Position numbers and translations under genes: made by a program
Assembly (NCBI GenBank): GCA_001604105.1
Contig: LVAQ01000023.1
Coordinates: 1 to 64,000, forward strand
DNA length: 64,000 nt
DNA from: Clostridiales bacterium Firm_11
GTDB lineage: Bacteria > Bacillota > Clostridia > Christensenellales > Aristaeellaceae
Reading direction: 5' to 3'
Shown: positions 9,487 through 17,711 of the stretch, piece after piece
Layout: each line of letters starts with the position of its first letter
Numbering within the stretch: the first letter of the stretch is position 1
Notes under the pieces: model-generated
Seen by the model: the letters and a program-made list of their open reading frames with translations, nothing else
What the model was told of the DNA's origin: nothing
Database searches by the model: none

Positions 9487-10361
9487 TCTCGCTATACTCC
9501 CCCCTGCTGCGGGAGCAGGCGCTGACGCCTGTGGTTTACTATTATTATGACCGTGCGGATATGCCCCGCACCACGCCACGGGAGACTACGCAAACGCATT
9601 CCCTGCATGAGATTATGTATGTAACCCAAGGCAATGTGGAAATCATCGCGGATGATGTTTCGTATACCTTAGCCCCCAGGCAGTATATCTGGCTGGACGC
9701 CATGACGCACCATAGCCTGCTCATGCCCGACGATATGCCGCTGAGTATGATGAATATTGAATATCAGTTTGAGCCCATCCCTCGCTGCTGCCCGGATACG
9801 CGGGAGCTTGCGCTTGCCAGCCCCGCATTTGCCCGCATGCTCGGCAGCGGAGCAAGCCATCATGTACTCACGGATGCTTCCGGCGCGGTCTATCACATGT
9901 TGAAGCTGATTAATCAGCTGGCAGGGAGTGGTTGGGCGGATGCGGAGAAGCTCTGTTCCAGCCTGACCATGCAGCTACTGCTGATGATGGCGCAGGGTCT
10001 CCAGCCGCCCAGCAGCCCTGCCGCGCCCACTTGCCCGCAGGCGCTGGCCGACGCGATCGCATATATGGAAGCGCATCACGCGGAGCCTTTGAACGTGTCA
10101 ACCATTGCAAAGGTGATTGGTATTTCACCCACGGTACTGGCCAAACTATGCAAAACCCATGAAGGAAAAACCATCAGCGGCAAATTACAGGCCATCCGCA
10201 TCATGCACGCGCGGGAGCTTTTGCTCGCCACCGATGCATCCATCGAGGAAATCGCCTATGCCGTAGGCATTTCCAGCCGCAAGTACTTCGTGCAGTTGTT
10301 TACGCAGGCCATCGGCGCATCGCCGATGGAATACCGACGCCGAATGAAGCAAACCCCCTGA
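9483..10361 (+). CDS. AraC-family regulator with cupin sensor, second of the pair
   Basis: The 292-residue regulator has an N-terminal cupin-like sensor (HSLHEIMYVTQGNVEI near residues 39-54, then an APRQYIWLDAMTHH strand) and a C-terminal AraC domain. The helix-turn-helix units are VSTIAKVIGISPTVLAKL and IEEIAYAVGISSRKYFVQLF, closing with GASPMEYRRR. The ATG overlaps the preceding stop as ATGA after a GGGAGGTG site, so both regulators are made together. The pair may form heteromers or read two signals of the same sugar system; the sequence does not decide this. Confidence 0.9.
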   Translation: MISLYSPLLREQALTPVVYYYYDRADMPRTTPRETTQTHSLHEIMYVTQGNVEIIADDVSYTLAPRQYIWLDAMTHHSLLMPDDMPLSMMNIEYQFEPIPRCCPDTRELALASPAFARMLGSGASHHVLTDASGAVYHMLKLINQLAGSGWADAEKLCSSLTMQLLLMMAQGLQPPSSPAAPTCPQALADAIAYMEAHHAEPLNVSTIAKVIGISPTVLAKLCKTHEGKTISGKLQAIRIMHARELLLATDASIEEIAYAVGISSRKYFVQLFTQAIGASPMEYRRRMKQTP

Positions 10362-10417
10362 GGAAAGCCGTTTCTGTGTCGTGCCGGATAACTAACACCC
10401 TCAAACGGATGCAACGA

Positions 10418-10461
10418 GCGCGAGACAGGTTTTGTCCGATACGGCAAAGCCTGTCTCGCGC
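10418..10461. terminator. Bidirectional terminator hairpin between convergent AraC and TetR genes
   Basis: GCGCGAGACAGG pairs perfectly with CCTGTCTCGCGC, and the inner bases TTTTGTC/GGCAAAG extend the stem. It sits between the AraC stop (10361) and the convergent TetR stop (10479). U-runs are weak on both sides, so termination is inferred from position and stem strength. Confidence 0.6.
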
Positions 10462-10478
10462 GCATTTCGCGTCTGTTA

Positions 10479-11138
10479 TCATCGTCCGCTTTCGTCCTTG
10501 GGCGCTGCGCTGTTTGTGCACATGCCATGCTTCAGGATGGCAATCAGTTCATCCACCTGCGCCAGAATTGCCTGGTCATCCATGTTGGGCGAAATCATCA
10601 GGTCGATCTGCGTTAGCAGCGTTGCAAACACAGCGGTCGCGAGGTGTGTGGAAACCGATGCATCAATCTGCCCTTTTGCTTTTCCCTCTTGGATCATGGC
10701 CGAGAGCACATCCTGCGTCATATCCCCAAAGCATGACCGTATCACATTGCGAAAGGTTTCGTTTTCCGTCAGCATACGCCTTGATAAGGCATTGTAGCGC
10801 GGCTCCATCCTTGCAAAGCGCAGCCCCAGTATCGCTTTGTCCTTGATGGATTCAAAGAAGCCCTCGGCTGCGTTTTCATGATCGTAACGTTCAAACAGCT
10901 TCAGCTTTTCCATGCCAAGCCTGTAGAGCAGGGAAAGGTAGAGATCCATCTTATCATAGAATCGGTAGTAAAAGCTTCCCTTGTTAAGCCCCGCCGCTTT
11001 GATGATGTCATTGAGCGACGCCTCGCCGAAGGACTTTTCTGAGAATGCCTCCAACGCGGCTTCAAAGAGTGCCGCATTTCCCTCCAAGGGGTTTGCGGTT
11101 TCCTCCTCACGCCATTTCATCCTGCCAGCCGCAGGCAT
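10479..11138 (-). CDS. TetR-family repressor of the ABC-2 export operon
   Basis: The 219-residue protein has an N-terminal TetR helix-turn-helix: LNDIIKAAGLNKGSFYYRFYDK, split here as SLNDIIKAAG and NKGSFYYRF near residues 39-60. The C-terminal all-helical domain should bind the inducer. The start at 11138 is preferred because GGAGG precedes it and the ATG shares its A with the stop of the 46-residue gene upstream. It is the last gene of an operon of ABC ATPase, two permeases and a small membrane protein. The two TetR-type palindromes at the operon promoter suggest it represses its own operon until an exported compound binds. Confidence 0.9.
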   Translation of the reverse strand: MPAAGRMKWREEETANPLEGNAALFEAALEAFSEKSFGEASLNDIIKAAGLNKGSFYYRFYDKMDLYLSLLYRLGMEKLKLFERYDHENAAEGFFESIKDKAILGLRFARMEPRYNALSRRMLTENETFRNVIRSCFGDMTQDVLSAMIQEGKAKGQIDASVSTHLATAVFATLLTQIDLMISPNMDDQAILAQVDELIAILKHGMCTNSAAPKDESGR

Positions 11139-11278
11139 CAGTCCTCCATCTCCCTGTATTGATCCCGTTGCGCCTGTTTCTCCTTCTGCCTTTTCAGCCA
11201 CATCCCGCCCACTTTGACCTTCAGGATGATGATACCAATCAGCCCGATACCAATCAGAATCCACCAATACCATTCCAT
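11138..11278 (-). CDS. 46-residue single-span membrane protein in the export operon
   Basis: This short frame begins MEWYWWILIGIGLIGIIILK, giving one hydrophobic segment at about residues 4-22, followed by a highly charged tail (KRQKEKQAQRDQYREMED). Its GGAGG ribosome site overlaps the TAG stop of the upstream permease, and its own stop shares one base with the TetR ATG (TGATG). This tight packing supports a real gene. It may be a small accessory subunit of the transporter or a link between membrane and TetR; no family is recognised. Confidence 0.72.
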   Translation of the reverse strand: MEWYWWILIGIGLIGIIILKVKVGGMWLKRQKEKQAQRDQYREMED

Positions 11279-11282
11279 TGTG

Positions 11283-12272
11283 CTACCTCCATGCCTTTAT
11301 TTTCACCTTTTGGGTGAAGAGAATCATAACAAGGGCAAACCACACCATGCCGGTTCCAAGGGTCATCAGGATGGGCAGCAGCGCCGCCTTTCCTGTCAGG
11401 ATTGCATCCATCGCAGTATACTGCCAATACATGGGCAACGCATAGTATAGAATACTCCACCCCTGCGGTACAAACACAGCCGATATGCCAACAATCAGGA
11501 ACACCGGCATGATTATTTTCAGAACGCCGACAGCTGCGATTTGATTATCAGCAAAGGTTATGATAAGGAAAGCGATGATCCCGCTCACGAAAACACTGCC
11601 GCCTGCCAGCAGCAAAAACGGCGCCAACGTATCCATACGCCCCATGATCAAAACGCAGCACGCAATGCCAATCATCCCAAAAAGCAACGCGGGCAGCAGT
11701 TTACTGGCCACATAACTCAATAATGTCATTGGGCTGATCGTAATAGCGCGAAGCACGCCGCTTTCCCGCTCATTCACGCCGCTAAGCCCCATCGAAGCGC
11801 CGCCGATAAACAGCGCCAGCAGCAAGATGCAAGCCATCGAAATCGTATATGCCAGCGAATGTTGGCTCTCCACCGCTACCGCGGTATACTCCTGTGTTTC
11901 ACCGCTCAGCACCGCGCCAATCAGCTGCGCTCTGGCTTCTGCAAACCCCTGTGCTTCATTGCCCTCCACCAAAAGCACGAACGTTTGCCCGCGCATCAGA
12001 ACACCCGCGATGCTGTCAGCGCCGCTGATTCGTCGGACTAAGCTTTCATTATCTGGCATCATCTCAACATCCGCAACCGTCTCCAATCTGGCAATCACCT
12101 CTGCGGGCACGCTGGCATCCACCGCCAAGCGGATTGTCGACTCCTGTATGCTGCCAAAAACCAGGATGAATACCAGCGCAAGCAAGGCTGGCGATATGGT
12201 CAGGTACACCGTAATCCCATCACGGAAGATCAGCTTGATTTCCCGAATAATGCTCATTAGCATGCTTTTCAT
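11283..12272 (-). CDS. ABC-2 type exporter permease, second subunit
   Basis: The 329-residue membrane protein has the ABC-2 permease plan: one N-terminal membrane helix (about 20-40), a large extracytoplasmic loop to about residue 160, then five membrane segments including MGLSGVNERESGVLRAITISP. It starts three bases after the first permease stop, with its ribosome site inside that gene. Together with the ATPase and the other permease it should form a heterodimeric exporter for drugs, lipids or peptides. The substrate cannot be read from the sequence. Confidence 0.88.
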   Translation of the reverse strand: MKSMLMSIIREIKLIFRDGITVYLTISPALLALVFILVFGSIQESTIRLAVDASVPAEVIARLETVADVEMMPDNESLVRRISGADSIAGVLMRGQTFVLLVEGNEAQGFAEARAQLIGAVLSGETQEYTAVAVESQHSLAYTISMACILLLALFIGGASMGLSGVNERESGVLRAITISPMTLLSYVASKLLPALLFGMIGIACCVLIMGRMDTLAPFLLLAGGSVFVSGIIAFLIITFADNQIAAVGVLKIIMPVFLIVGISAVFVPQGWSILYYALPMYWQYTAMDAILTGKAALLPILMTLGTGMVWFALVMILFTQKVKIKAWR

Positions 12273-12275
12273 GGT

Positions 12276-13247
12276 TCATCGCCTGCCTCTCGCTAAAAGT
12301 GATGCCCCGACCGCAGCACGGCTTAGGGCATAAGCGCCGATGCACCAGCCCGCCAGCGTCAGGGTAGCTGCAACGGTAATCCCCTCCGCCCCAAAAAGGA
12401 TGCTCTCATAGGCAAAGATGATGGTATAGGAAGGAATGACCCGAATCCATAGCGGCGAAAAGGAAGGCTCCATATATGCCATAACTGGTAGCATATTGAT
12501 CGAAAGTACAAACGCCATGGAAAAGAACCAGCTGCTCAGATCCTTGAACAGCGATGTGAAAGCAAGTCCAAGGAGGGAGAATATCGCGGCGCCAAAAAAG
12601 CTAAGCAGGATAAAACCCAAAGCCGGAAAATCAAAGCCTACGCTGAACCATGCCATCAGCAGCGCGTAGAGAACCGCGATCAGCGAGAATAAAACGGTTT
12701 TGGACAGGATGTACCGATCAACGCCCATCGGGGATACGCGCAACGCACGGAAGGTGCCTTCCTCCTTTTCGGAGAGCATCAGCGCGCCGCCCAGAATAAA
12801 CCCGATCACAAGCGCTTCAAAGCAAATGAAAATCGGCGTCATTCGTTTGTTGAACGGGACAATTCGCCCGCCCTCATGGATACTTTCGACCTGAACATGA
12901 ACAGGCGTTGCGTTTGCAATGGTCACCATAAGGGCATGAACTGTTTTGGCGGAAAGCTGCGGGTGAAACACGGTAATGCTGCCATCCGCTTTCCGCATGA
13001 GCCCGATCGTATTCCCAGCCTCCACCGCCTGGCGAATCTCATCCTCGCTGTCTGCCACTGTTGCCAGTTCACCCGAAAGGGTAGCGTGGTTGGTTACTAA
13101 GCGGTATTGCTCCTGGGTAACACGCTGGGGCAACGCAAAGTTGATAACCAGGATAATCACAACCAGACTTGCGGTAATCACCCAGAACAGCGCGTTGGTG
13201 AGCAAACGCTTGAAATCTTGGATAATCAGTGCCAGAAGCCCCCTCAT
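12276..13247 (-). CDS. ABC-2 type exporter permease, first subunit
   Basis: The 323-residue membrane protein is a paralogue of the next gene with the same layout: an N-terminal helix (ALFWVITASLVVIILVINFA, about 18-37), a long external loop, then five to six helices with the conserved LMLSEKEEGTFRALRVSPMG segment before the second helix group. It overlaps the ATPase gene by ATGA, so translation is coupled. The pair of related permeases suggests a heterodimeric channel. Confidence 0.88.
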   Translation of the reverse strand: MRGLLALIIQDFKRLLTNALFWVITASLVVIILVINFALPQRVTQEQYRLVTNHATLSGELATVADSEDEIRQAVEAGNTIGLMRKADGSITVFHPQLSAKTVHALMVTIANATPVHVQVESIHEGGRIVPFNKRMTPIFICFEALVIGFILGGALMLSEKEEGTFRALRVSPMGVDRYILSKTVLFSLIAVLYALLMAWFSVGFDFPALGFILLSFFGAAIFSLLGLAFTSLFKDLSSWFFSMAFVLSINMLPVMAYMEPSFSPLWIRVIPSYTIIFAYESILFGAEGITVAATLTLAGWCIGAYALSRAAVGASLLARGRR

Positions 13248-14092
13248 GCTGTAAGCTCCTTTCCGGTGACCAGCAGGAATATCTCTTCCAGCGTAGCTTC
13301 CTGCGAGTGAATGGTAATGGGGTTGTTTTGCGCCAGGAACGCAACCAGCGCCTCACGGTGATCCATATCAAAAGCAGCCACGCGTTCGCTTTCCCCCTCT
13401 TGATACGCTACCGTCACCAACCGTTTCCCATAACGCCGCTTGAGCGCATCCGGCGAATCCATCGCGGCGATTTTACCGCCGTAGAGGAAGGCAACCGTAT
13501 CACAGAGCGAATCGGCCAGTTCCATATTATGCGTTGTCAAAAACACCGCCGCACCGCGATCACGCTGTGCTTTAATCAGCTCACGTACGCTGGCCGCCGT
13601 AGCGGGATCCAGTCCGCTGGTCGGTTCATCTAAAAACAGGTATTCCGGTTTGTTGAGCAAAGCCCTTGCCAGCGTGAGTCTTTGCCGCATCCCCTTGGAG
13701 TACTCCCCCGCTTTTTTATTGGCCGCTTCCCGCAGTCCAACGCTGTCCAGCAGTTCCATCGGGTCGCAGGTGGGCGCGGAAAACAGTGCCGCAAAGTACT
13801 TCAGGTTTTCATAACCCGTTAGCCTGGCATACACGTTGGGCTGTTCAAATGAAACGCCGATGCGGTTGAAGAACTTTGTTCGCAACGCTTTTACGGAGTA
13901 CTGGTCATATCGCACTTCCCCGCGCTGCACGGGAAGCAAGCCCGTCATGATGTTTTGCACGGTGGATTTCCCTGCGCCGGACGGCCCCAGAAAGCCGAAC
14001 ACCTTGCCGCTTTGCACGGTGAAGGATATATCCGATACGGCATATATGCCCTTCCCTTCATAATCATGGTAAACGTGATCAACCTGAATCAT
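13244..14092 (-). CDS. ABC exporter ATPase
   Basis: The 282-residue cytoplasmic ATPase powers the ABC-2 exporter. Walker A is GPSGAGKST near residues 36-44, the signature is YSKGMRQRLTLARAL (a KGMRQR variant common in ABC-2 systems), and Walker B is YLFLDEPTSGLD. A C-terminal extension after residue 215 is typical of DrrA/CcmA-like ATPases. The ATG follows AAAGGAGGAGACAAC, and the gene is first in a five-gene operon that ends with the TetR repressor. Confidence 0.93.
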   Translation of the reverse strand: MIQVDHVYHDYEGKGIYAVSDISFTVQSGKVFGFLGPSGAGKSTVQNIMTGLLPVQRGEVRYDQYSVKALRTKFFNRIGVSFEQPNVYARLTGYENLKYFAALFSAPTCDPMELLDSVGLREAANKKAGEYSKGMRQRLTLARALLNKPEYLFLDEPTSGLDPATAASVRELIKAQRDRGAAVFLTTHNMELADSLCDTVAFLYGGKIAAMDSPDALKRRYGKRLVTVAYQEGESERVAAFDMDHREALVAFLAQNNPITIHSQEATLEEIFLLVTGKELTA

Positions 14093-14106
14093 GTTGTCTC
14101 CTCCTT

Positions 14107-14122
14107 TTGACCATCTGGTCTA
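14107..14122. promoter_or_regulatory. Second TetR-type operator, imperfect
   Basis: TTGACCATCTGGTCTA repeats the half-site pattern of the perfect palindrome 34 bases away (TGACC-N4-GGTC) with one arm imperfect. It lies just downstream of the -10 element, in the transcribed leader, where a bound repressor would block elongation or RNA polymerase clearance. Confidence 0.65.
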
Positions 14123-14127
14123 AAGGG

Positions 14128-14156
14128 ATTGTAGCACAATTTGACCAGTCGGTCAA
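14128..14156 (-). promoter_or_regulatory. Sigma-A promoter of the ABC-2/TetR operon
   Basis: On the minus strand TTGACC (14151-14156) and TACAAT (14128-14133) are separated by exactly 17 bp. The -35 hexamer is part of the perfect TetR-type palindrome, so repressor binding should exclude RNA polymerase. Confidence 0.85.
14141..14156. promoter_or_regulatory. TetR-type operator, perfect palindrome
   Basis: TTGACCAGTCGGTCAA has perfect six-base arms (TTGACC/GGTCAA) around AGTC, the size and spacing usual for TetR-family dimers. It covers the -35 element. The regulator is most simply the TetR encoded by the last gene of this operon. Confidence 0.78.
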
Positions 14157-14534
14157 TAGCGGTAAACAAACTTCTCCGCGTCTGCACCCCTGCTTCCCAT
14201 CATCACCTGCAAGCCCCACACCTTCATGAAAGCAGCGCTCCAGAACAGTATCAGCCCATGCTAAGTCCGGAGACCATTGCCGGAAAGCCAGTTTTACAGC
14301 GGACCGTAAAGCAGAAGATACCCACGGTACGGCAAGGGTTATTGATCGTATTCCCTCTGTGATTTTGTTATGGAATTCGAAGGGTAAAGCGCTTATAATA
14401 AGCATACAATTCATGGGTTCCCTTCCCCTGCACAGCATGCGTACCGCATGCATGTTTCGTTTCCCCGCCCGCATACCCAGCGCCGCTGCACAAGACGGGT
14501 TCACGCCCGCCCGATGAAGTAAGTGAGGTAACCG
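14157..14534. other. Intergenic region between export operon and K+ channel
   Basis: About 380 bases hold no gene that I can support. A TATAAT at 14394-14399 could be the -10 of the channel gene, although its -35 is weak. No riboswitch or RNA fold is recognised. Confidence 0.35.
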
Positions 14535-15347
14535 ATGAAGCGCGTCAAACAAAGGGTATTTGAAGTCCTCTGCAAAGCGGAAAAAGGCGATAAGCTCAGC
14601 CATGTTTTTGATATGATGATCATGGTGTTGATTCTTCTATCCGTACTGTCAATCATCCTGGAATCCTACGATCGTCTTGCCAATCAATATGGCACAATAT
14701 TCGATGTATTTGAAGCCTTCACGGTGATTATATTCTCCCTTGAGTACCTTGCGCGCATCTGGACGGCGCCGCTGCTGTATCCTTACGCAAAACACCCGCG
14801 ACTCAAATACATTTTCTCCATCATGGCTTTGATTGATCTGCTTGCCATCCTGCCCTTCTACCTGCCCATCATCGATGCGGATCTACGCTTCCTGCGCATG
14901 ATTCGGCTGTTTCGGATGGCACGCCTGTTGCGCGTTTTGAAGTTTTCCCGGTATATGGAATCCGTACATACGATATCGCGCATCCTGAAGGAATCCGCCA
15001 CGCAGCTGATCGTATCGGTCGTCGGCTGTTTTGTGGTCATGCTGTTTGCCTCCATCCTCATGTATTCTGTTGAAAGCCAGGCGCAGCCGGATGCCTTCCC
15101 CAATGTAATCGCGGCGCTATGGTGGGCGGTATGCACGTTGACCACCGTCGGCTATGGCGATGTTTACCCCATCACCGATCTTGGCCGTATACTGGCTTCG
15201 GTGATTTCCCTCATCGGCATAGGCATAGTCGCCATTCCCACCGGCATCATCAGCGCGGGCTTCATCACGGTGCTGGGTGAAAAAGAAGCAAAGGCGCATG
15301 ATGAAATCACACACTGCCCTTACTGCGGGCATAAGCTCAAGGAATAG
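14535..15347 (+). CDS. Voltage-gated potassium channel, Kv/KvAP-like
   Basis: The 270-residue protein has six predicted membrane helices. S4 is visible as FLRMIRLFRMARLLRVLKFS near residues 120-139, with arginines every third position, and the selectivity filter is TVGYGD near residue 205, in TTVGYGDVYPITDLGR. It should pass K+ in response to membrane voltage. The C-terminus ends with HCPYCGHKLKE, one zinc-ribbon-like CxxC knuckle, which is unusual and could bind metal or pair with another subunit. GAGGTAACCG precedes the ATG. No other K+ genes are nearby. Confidence 0.92.
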   Translation: MKRVKQRVFEVLCKAEKGDKLSHVFDMMIMVLILLSVLSIILESYDRLANQYGTIFDVFEAFTVIIFSLEYLARIWTAPLLYPYAKHPRLKYIFSIMALIDLLAILPFYLPIIDADLRFLRMIRLFRMARLLRVLKFSRYMESVHTISRILKESATQLIVSVVGCFVVMLFASILMYSVESQAQPDAFPNVIAALWWAVCTLTTVGYGDVYPITDLGRILASVISLIGIGIVAIPTGIISAGFITVLGEKEAKAHDEITHCPYCGHKLKE

Positions 15348-15529
15348 TTCGTTTGCCGCCTTGCGGCAGCGGTAACACACTATTTCCCATGCAAAAAGTT
15401 TGTACAGAAATTCGCTGCGGTTATTGCTTCTTCTTTTGCTGCCCGTTTCTCGCCGCTGTTGCGCGGGCTATTGTAACGGGGTATAATCAATGCGTCCACC
15501 AAGCGATAAAAACAAAGGCGGTACACCCA

Positions 15530-16075
15530 ATGCATTCAGATGATCATACCTGTGACTGCGGCACGCACGGCCACCATTGCGACCAGGCGGCTCACCCCCA
15601 CCATACGCACGATGAAAACTGCAACTGTGGCCACCATCATGCGCCCATTGTCCCGCCCGAAGGATTAACCGCCATACAAACAGATTTTCTCCTTGCGCTG
15701 CGGCAGCGGCAGTGCCTGCCCATCGCGCGCTTCTGCCTGCAAAGTTCCAAGGATGAAGAACTGTTTGCCGTGGCGCTGTCTCCCGTATACCTGAGCAAGC
15801 CGGATGAATCCATGGAGCAGACCAAAGCATACGGTCGGGCGCTTGCCCAGCTGGAAGCGATGGATTTGCTGACGCTTGATTATGATATCCCCTTGCGGGA
15901 TTACCCCTACCGTGAATATCACACTTCCGAGCTGTACGCGTATTTTGTTCAAACTACCGCGGAAGCTGCCTTGCTGCCGGATGCCGCTTTCGATACCCCC
16001 TGCCTTGAGCTGGGGAGCATGGCGCTAACCGAAGCGGGCGAAAACGAGGTAGACAAACTGCTTGCGCAACTGTAG
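15530..16075 (+). CDS. Protein with a His/Cys-rich metal-binding N-terminus, unknown function
   Basis: The 181-residue protein is not one I recognise. Its first 37 residues contain twelve histidines and five cysteines (HTCDCGTHGHHCD, then HPHHTHDENCNCGHHH), which points to binding of nickel, zinc, cobalt or copper. The rest, about 55-181, is soluble and mixed alpha/beta or helical, and its C-terminal part (MALTEAGENEVDKLL) resembles the end of a winged-helix fold. The ATG at 15530 is chosen because the longer upstream frame is low-complexity and unlike protein; the ribosome site (AAAGGCGG) is modest. It stands alone between the K+ channel and the next promoter. Confidence 0.62.
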   Translation: MHSDDHTCDCGTHGHHCDQAAHPHHTHDENCNCGHHHAPIVPPEGLTAIQTDFLLALRQRQCLPIARFCLQSSKDEELFAVALSPVYLSKPDESMEQTKAYGRALAQLEAMDLLTLDYDIPLRDYPYREYHTSELYAYFVQTTAEAALLPDAAFDTPCLELGSMALTEAGENEVDKLLAQL

Positions 16076-16167
16076 CCGATAAATCGAATCGCGTTCGTTT
16101 CATGGCTGCCACCACATATTGATTATCATGCTCTTCTGATATATTTTTCCATATATGTATATTATTC

Positions 16168-16196
16168 TTGACATTTTGTTTTCTTTATTGTACTAT
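16168..16196 (+). promoter_or_regulatory. Sigma-A promoter of the membrane protein/XRE/flavodoxin operon
   Basis: TTGACA (16168-16173) and TACTAT (16191-16196) are 17 bp apart in an AT-rich stretch, 43 bases before the start codon of the 161-residue membrane protein. Confidence 0.8.
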
Positions 16197-16238
16197 GTGT
16201 ATGTTCTTCTGCACACATACGATATAGGAGGGAAAACA

Positions 16239-16724
16239 ATGTCATTCAAAAGTATCCGCACCATCGCCAGCATGATCGTTGGCGTGCTTCTGGTCATCGC
16301 TTACATCATCTACGCCACTGGAGCGCAGGCACCCGCGCCGGATAACCTTCAGGCATGGGCCAAAGCGCAGTTGATCTTCATTGGCATCGGGGTCGCGGGG
16401 GTAATTCTCACCATGATTCTCCTGCACATCGCCTTGGCTATCAGCACCGCGGTCAAAGAAAGGGAGAAAGACAGCCAGGCCCTCGAACGCATCATCGAAT
16501 CGACAACCCTTGATGATGAAATGGACAAGCTCATCAGCCAGAAAGCTGCCCGTGTGAGCCAGTTCTTCCTCGGGTTGGGCGTCATCGCGTTTCTGCTGTT
16601 GCTGGCTTTCCAGGGCTCGATGCTGTTTGCGCTGCATGTGCTTTTGGGTTCCTTCTTCTGCGGCAATCTCATCGAAGGCTGCCTGAGCGTTTACTTGTAT
16701 GAAAGAGGCGTCAGCAATGCGTAA
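16239..16724 (+). CDS. Four-span membrane protein paired with an XRE regulator
   Basis: The 161-residue protein has hydrophobic segments near residues 9-27, 44-70, 108-127 and 129-150, with a charged cytoplasmic segment between the second and third ([22 protein letters not shown]). It starts after TAGGAGG; the longer frame from 16155 would run through the promoter and is rejected. The next gene, a small XRE-type regulator, overlaps its stop. Membrane protein plus short helix-turn-helix protein pairs are common in Bacillota, but their role is mostly unknown and no function is assigned. Confidence 0.78.
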   Translation: MSFKSIRTIASMIVGVLLVIAYIIYATGAQAPAPDNLQAWAKAQLIFIGIGVAGVILTMILLHIALAISTAVKEREKDSQALERIIESTTLDDEMDKLISQKAARVSQFFLGLGVIAFLLLLAFQGSMLFALHVLLGSFFCGNLIEGCLSVYLYERGVSNA

Positions 16725-16980
16725 AACGTTGATCATTACCAACCATATTCGCCGTCTCCGTTTCTTCGCCAACGAGATGACACAGCTGGAACTATCCGAA
16801 AAAGTTGGCGCGTCACGGCAAACCATCATCGCGGTTGAAGCGGGCAAATACACGCCGTCGTTGGAGCTGGCTTTTCGGATCGCAGATGCTTTCGGGGTGC
16901 CTATCGGCGAAGTTTTTGAGTGCAAGGCAGAAGCATCACAGGGTAGTGCAAACGACACACGACAGGAGGATGACAAATGA
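16717..16980 (+). CDS. Small XRE-family DNA-binding protein
   Basis: The 87-residue protein is almost entirely a Cro/C1-type helix-turn-helix: [20 protein letters not shown] followed by [21 protein letters not shown] start at 16717, overlapping the upstream gene by eight bases, has GAGG at a good distance; 16699 is the alternative. Its stop overlaps the flavodoxin start by ATGA. It probably regulates its own operon, but no matching operator was identified. Confidence 0.86.
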   Translation: MRKTLIITNHIRRLRFFANEMTQLELSEKVGASRQTIIAVEAGKYTPSLELAFRIADAFGVPIGEVFECKAEASQGSANDTRQEDDK

Positions 16981-17456
16981 GTGCAGATAGCACAGCGCTT
17001 GTGATTGTATATTCCTATCACCACAACAGCACGCAGAAAGTGGCGGAGGTGATCGCCCATACCCTTGGCGCCGCCGTCAAACACCCTACTGAAGTATCGC
17101 CGGAAACCATCCCGCAATACCGCCTGCTTGGATTGGGCGCCGGCATCGACAGCGGCAAACATTATGCGCCGCTTCTGGCGTTTGCTCAATCGCTTCCCGC
17201 GGTGCAAAACATAGCCGCATTCATCTTCTCCACCTGCGGTGTTTACGGCAAGGCCAAAATGAGCAGGGATCATCAGGCGCTTCGGAACATTCTCCAGCGC
17301 AAGGGTTTCACCATCTTGGATGAATTCAGTTGTCTCGGCTTCAATACAAACAGCTTCCTAAAATTTATCGGCGGCATCAATCAGGGCAAGCCGGATGCGG
17401 CGGATTTACAACGAGCCGCGGATTTTGCAAGAAACCTGACCGTGCCAAACCCATAA
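16977..17456 (+). CDS. Flavodoxin-family protein
   Basis: The 159-residue protein has a flavodoxin-like fold: a first strand [20 protein letters not shown] with a phosphate loop (SYHHNST at about 13-19) for FMN, and [10 protein letters not shown] near residues 83-92 at the second FMN loop. It is likely a small electron carrier or flavin-dependent oxidoreductase acting in the cytoplasm. It overlaps the XRE gene by four bases and ends the operon. The partner protein is not apparent. Confidence 0.82.
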   Translation: MSADSTALVIVYSYHHNSTQKVAEVIAHTLGAAVKHPTEVSPETIPQYRLLGLGAGIDSGKHYAPLLAFAQSLPAVQNIAAFIFSTCGVYGKAKMSRDHQALRNILQRKGFTILDEFSCLGFNTNSFLKFIGGINQGKPDAADLQRAADFARNLTVPNP

Positions 17457-17589
17457 CAGTACAAAAATCCCCACTGCACATCGCGGCTGAACGGTTCCTG
17501 TACATGGTTTGCCAAAACCTTTGTGCATAAGCCTTACAGCACGGTGTGTTCTTTTTTGCCCGCTCGCCGCCCATATTTGATAATCTGTC

Positions 17590-17618
17590 TTGACAACCTG
17601 GCATGTAACGATTATAAT
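17590..17618 (+). promoter_or_regulatory. Sigma-A promoter of the LacI regulator and TRAP cluster
   Basis: A perfect TTGACA (17590-17595) and a perfect TATAAT (17613-17618) are 17 bp apart. The LacI-type operator begins 10 bases downstream. Confidence 0.9.
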
Positions 17619-17628
17619 CATGACATGA

Positions 17629-17648
17629 AAATGTAACTGATTACATTT
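17629..17648. promoter_or_regulatory. LacI-family operator at the regulator's own start site
   Basis: AAATGTAACTGATTACATTT is a perfect inverted repeat (eight-base arms, four-base centre) with the TGTAA/TTACA arms seen in many LacI-family operators. It covers the predicted transcription start, so the LacI protein encoded 64 bases downstream probably represses itself and the linked transporter. Confidence 0.75.
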
Positions 17649-17711
17649 GCGTTTCACACAAGAGGCAAACATACGGATGCCATCAAATCACAGGGGAGCT
17701 GTGCGCAGTCA

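Noticed and set aside
14079..14603. A 174-residue minus-strand frame over the export promoter region
   Set aside because: It overlaps the promoter, both operators and the K+ channel start, and lacks a ribosome site and recognisable sequence.
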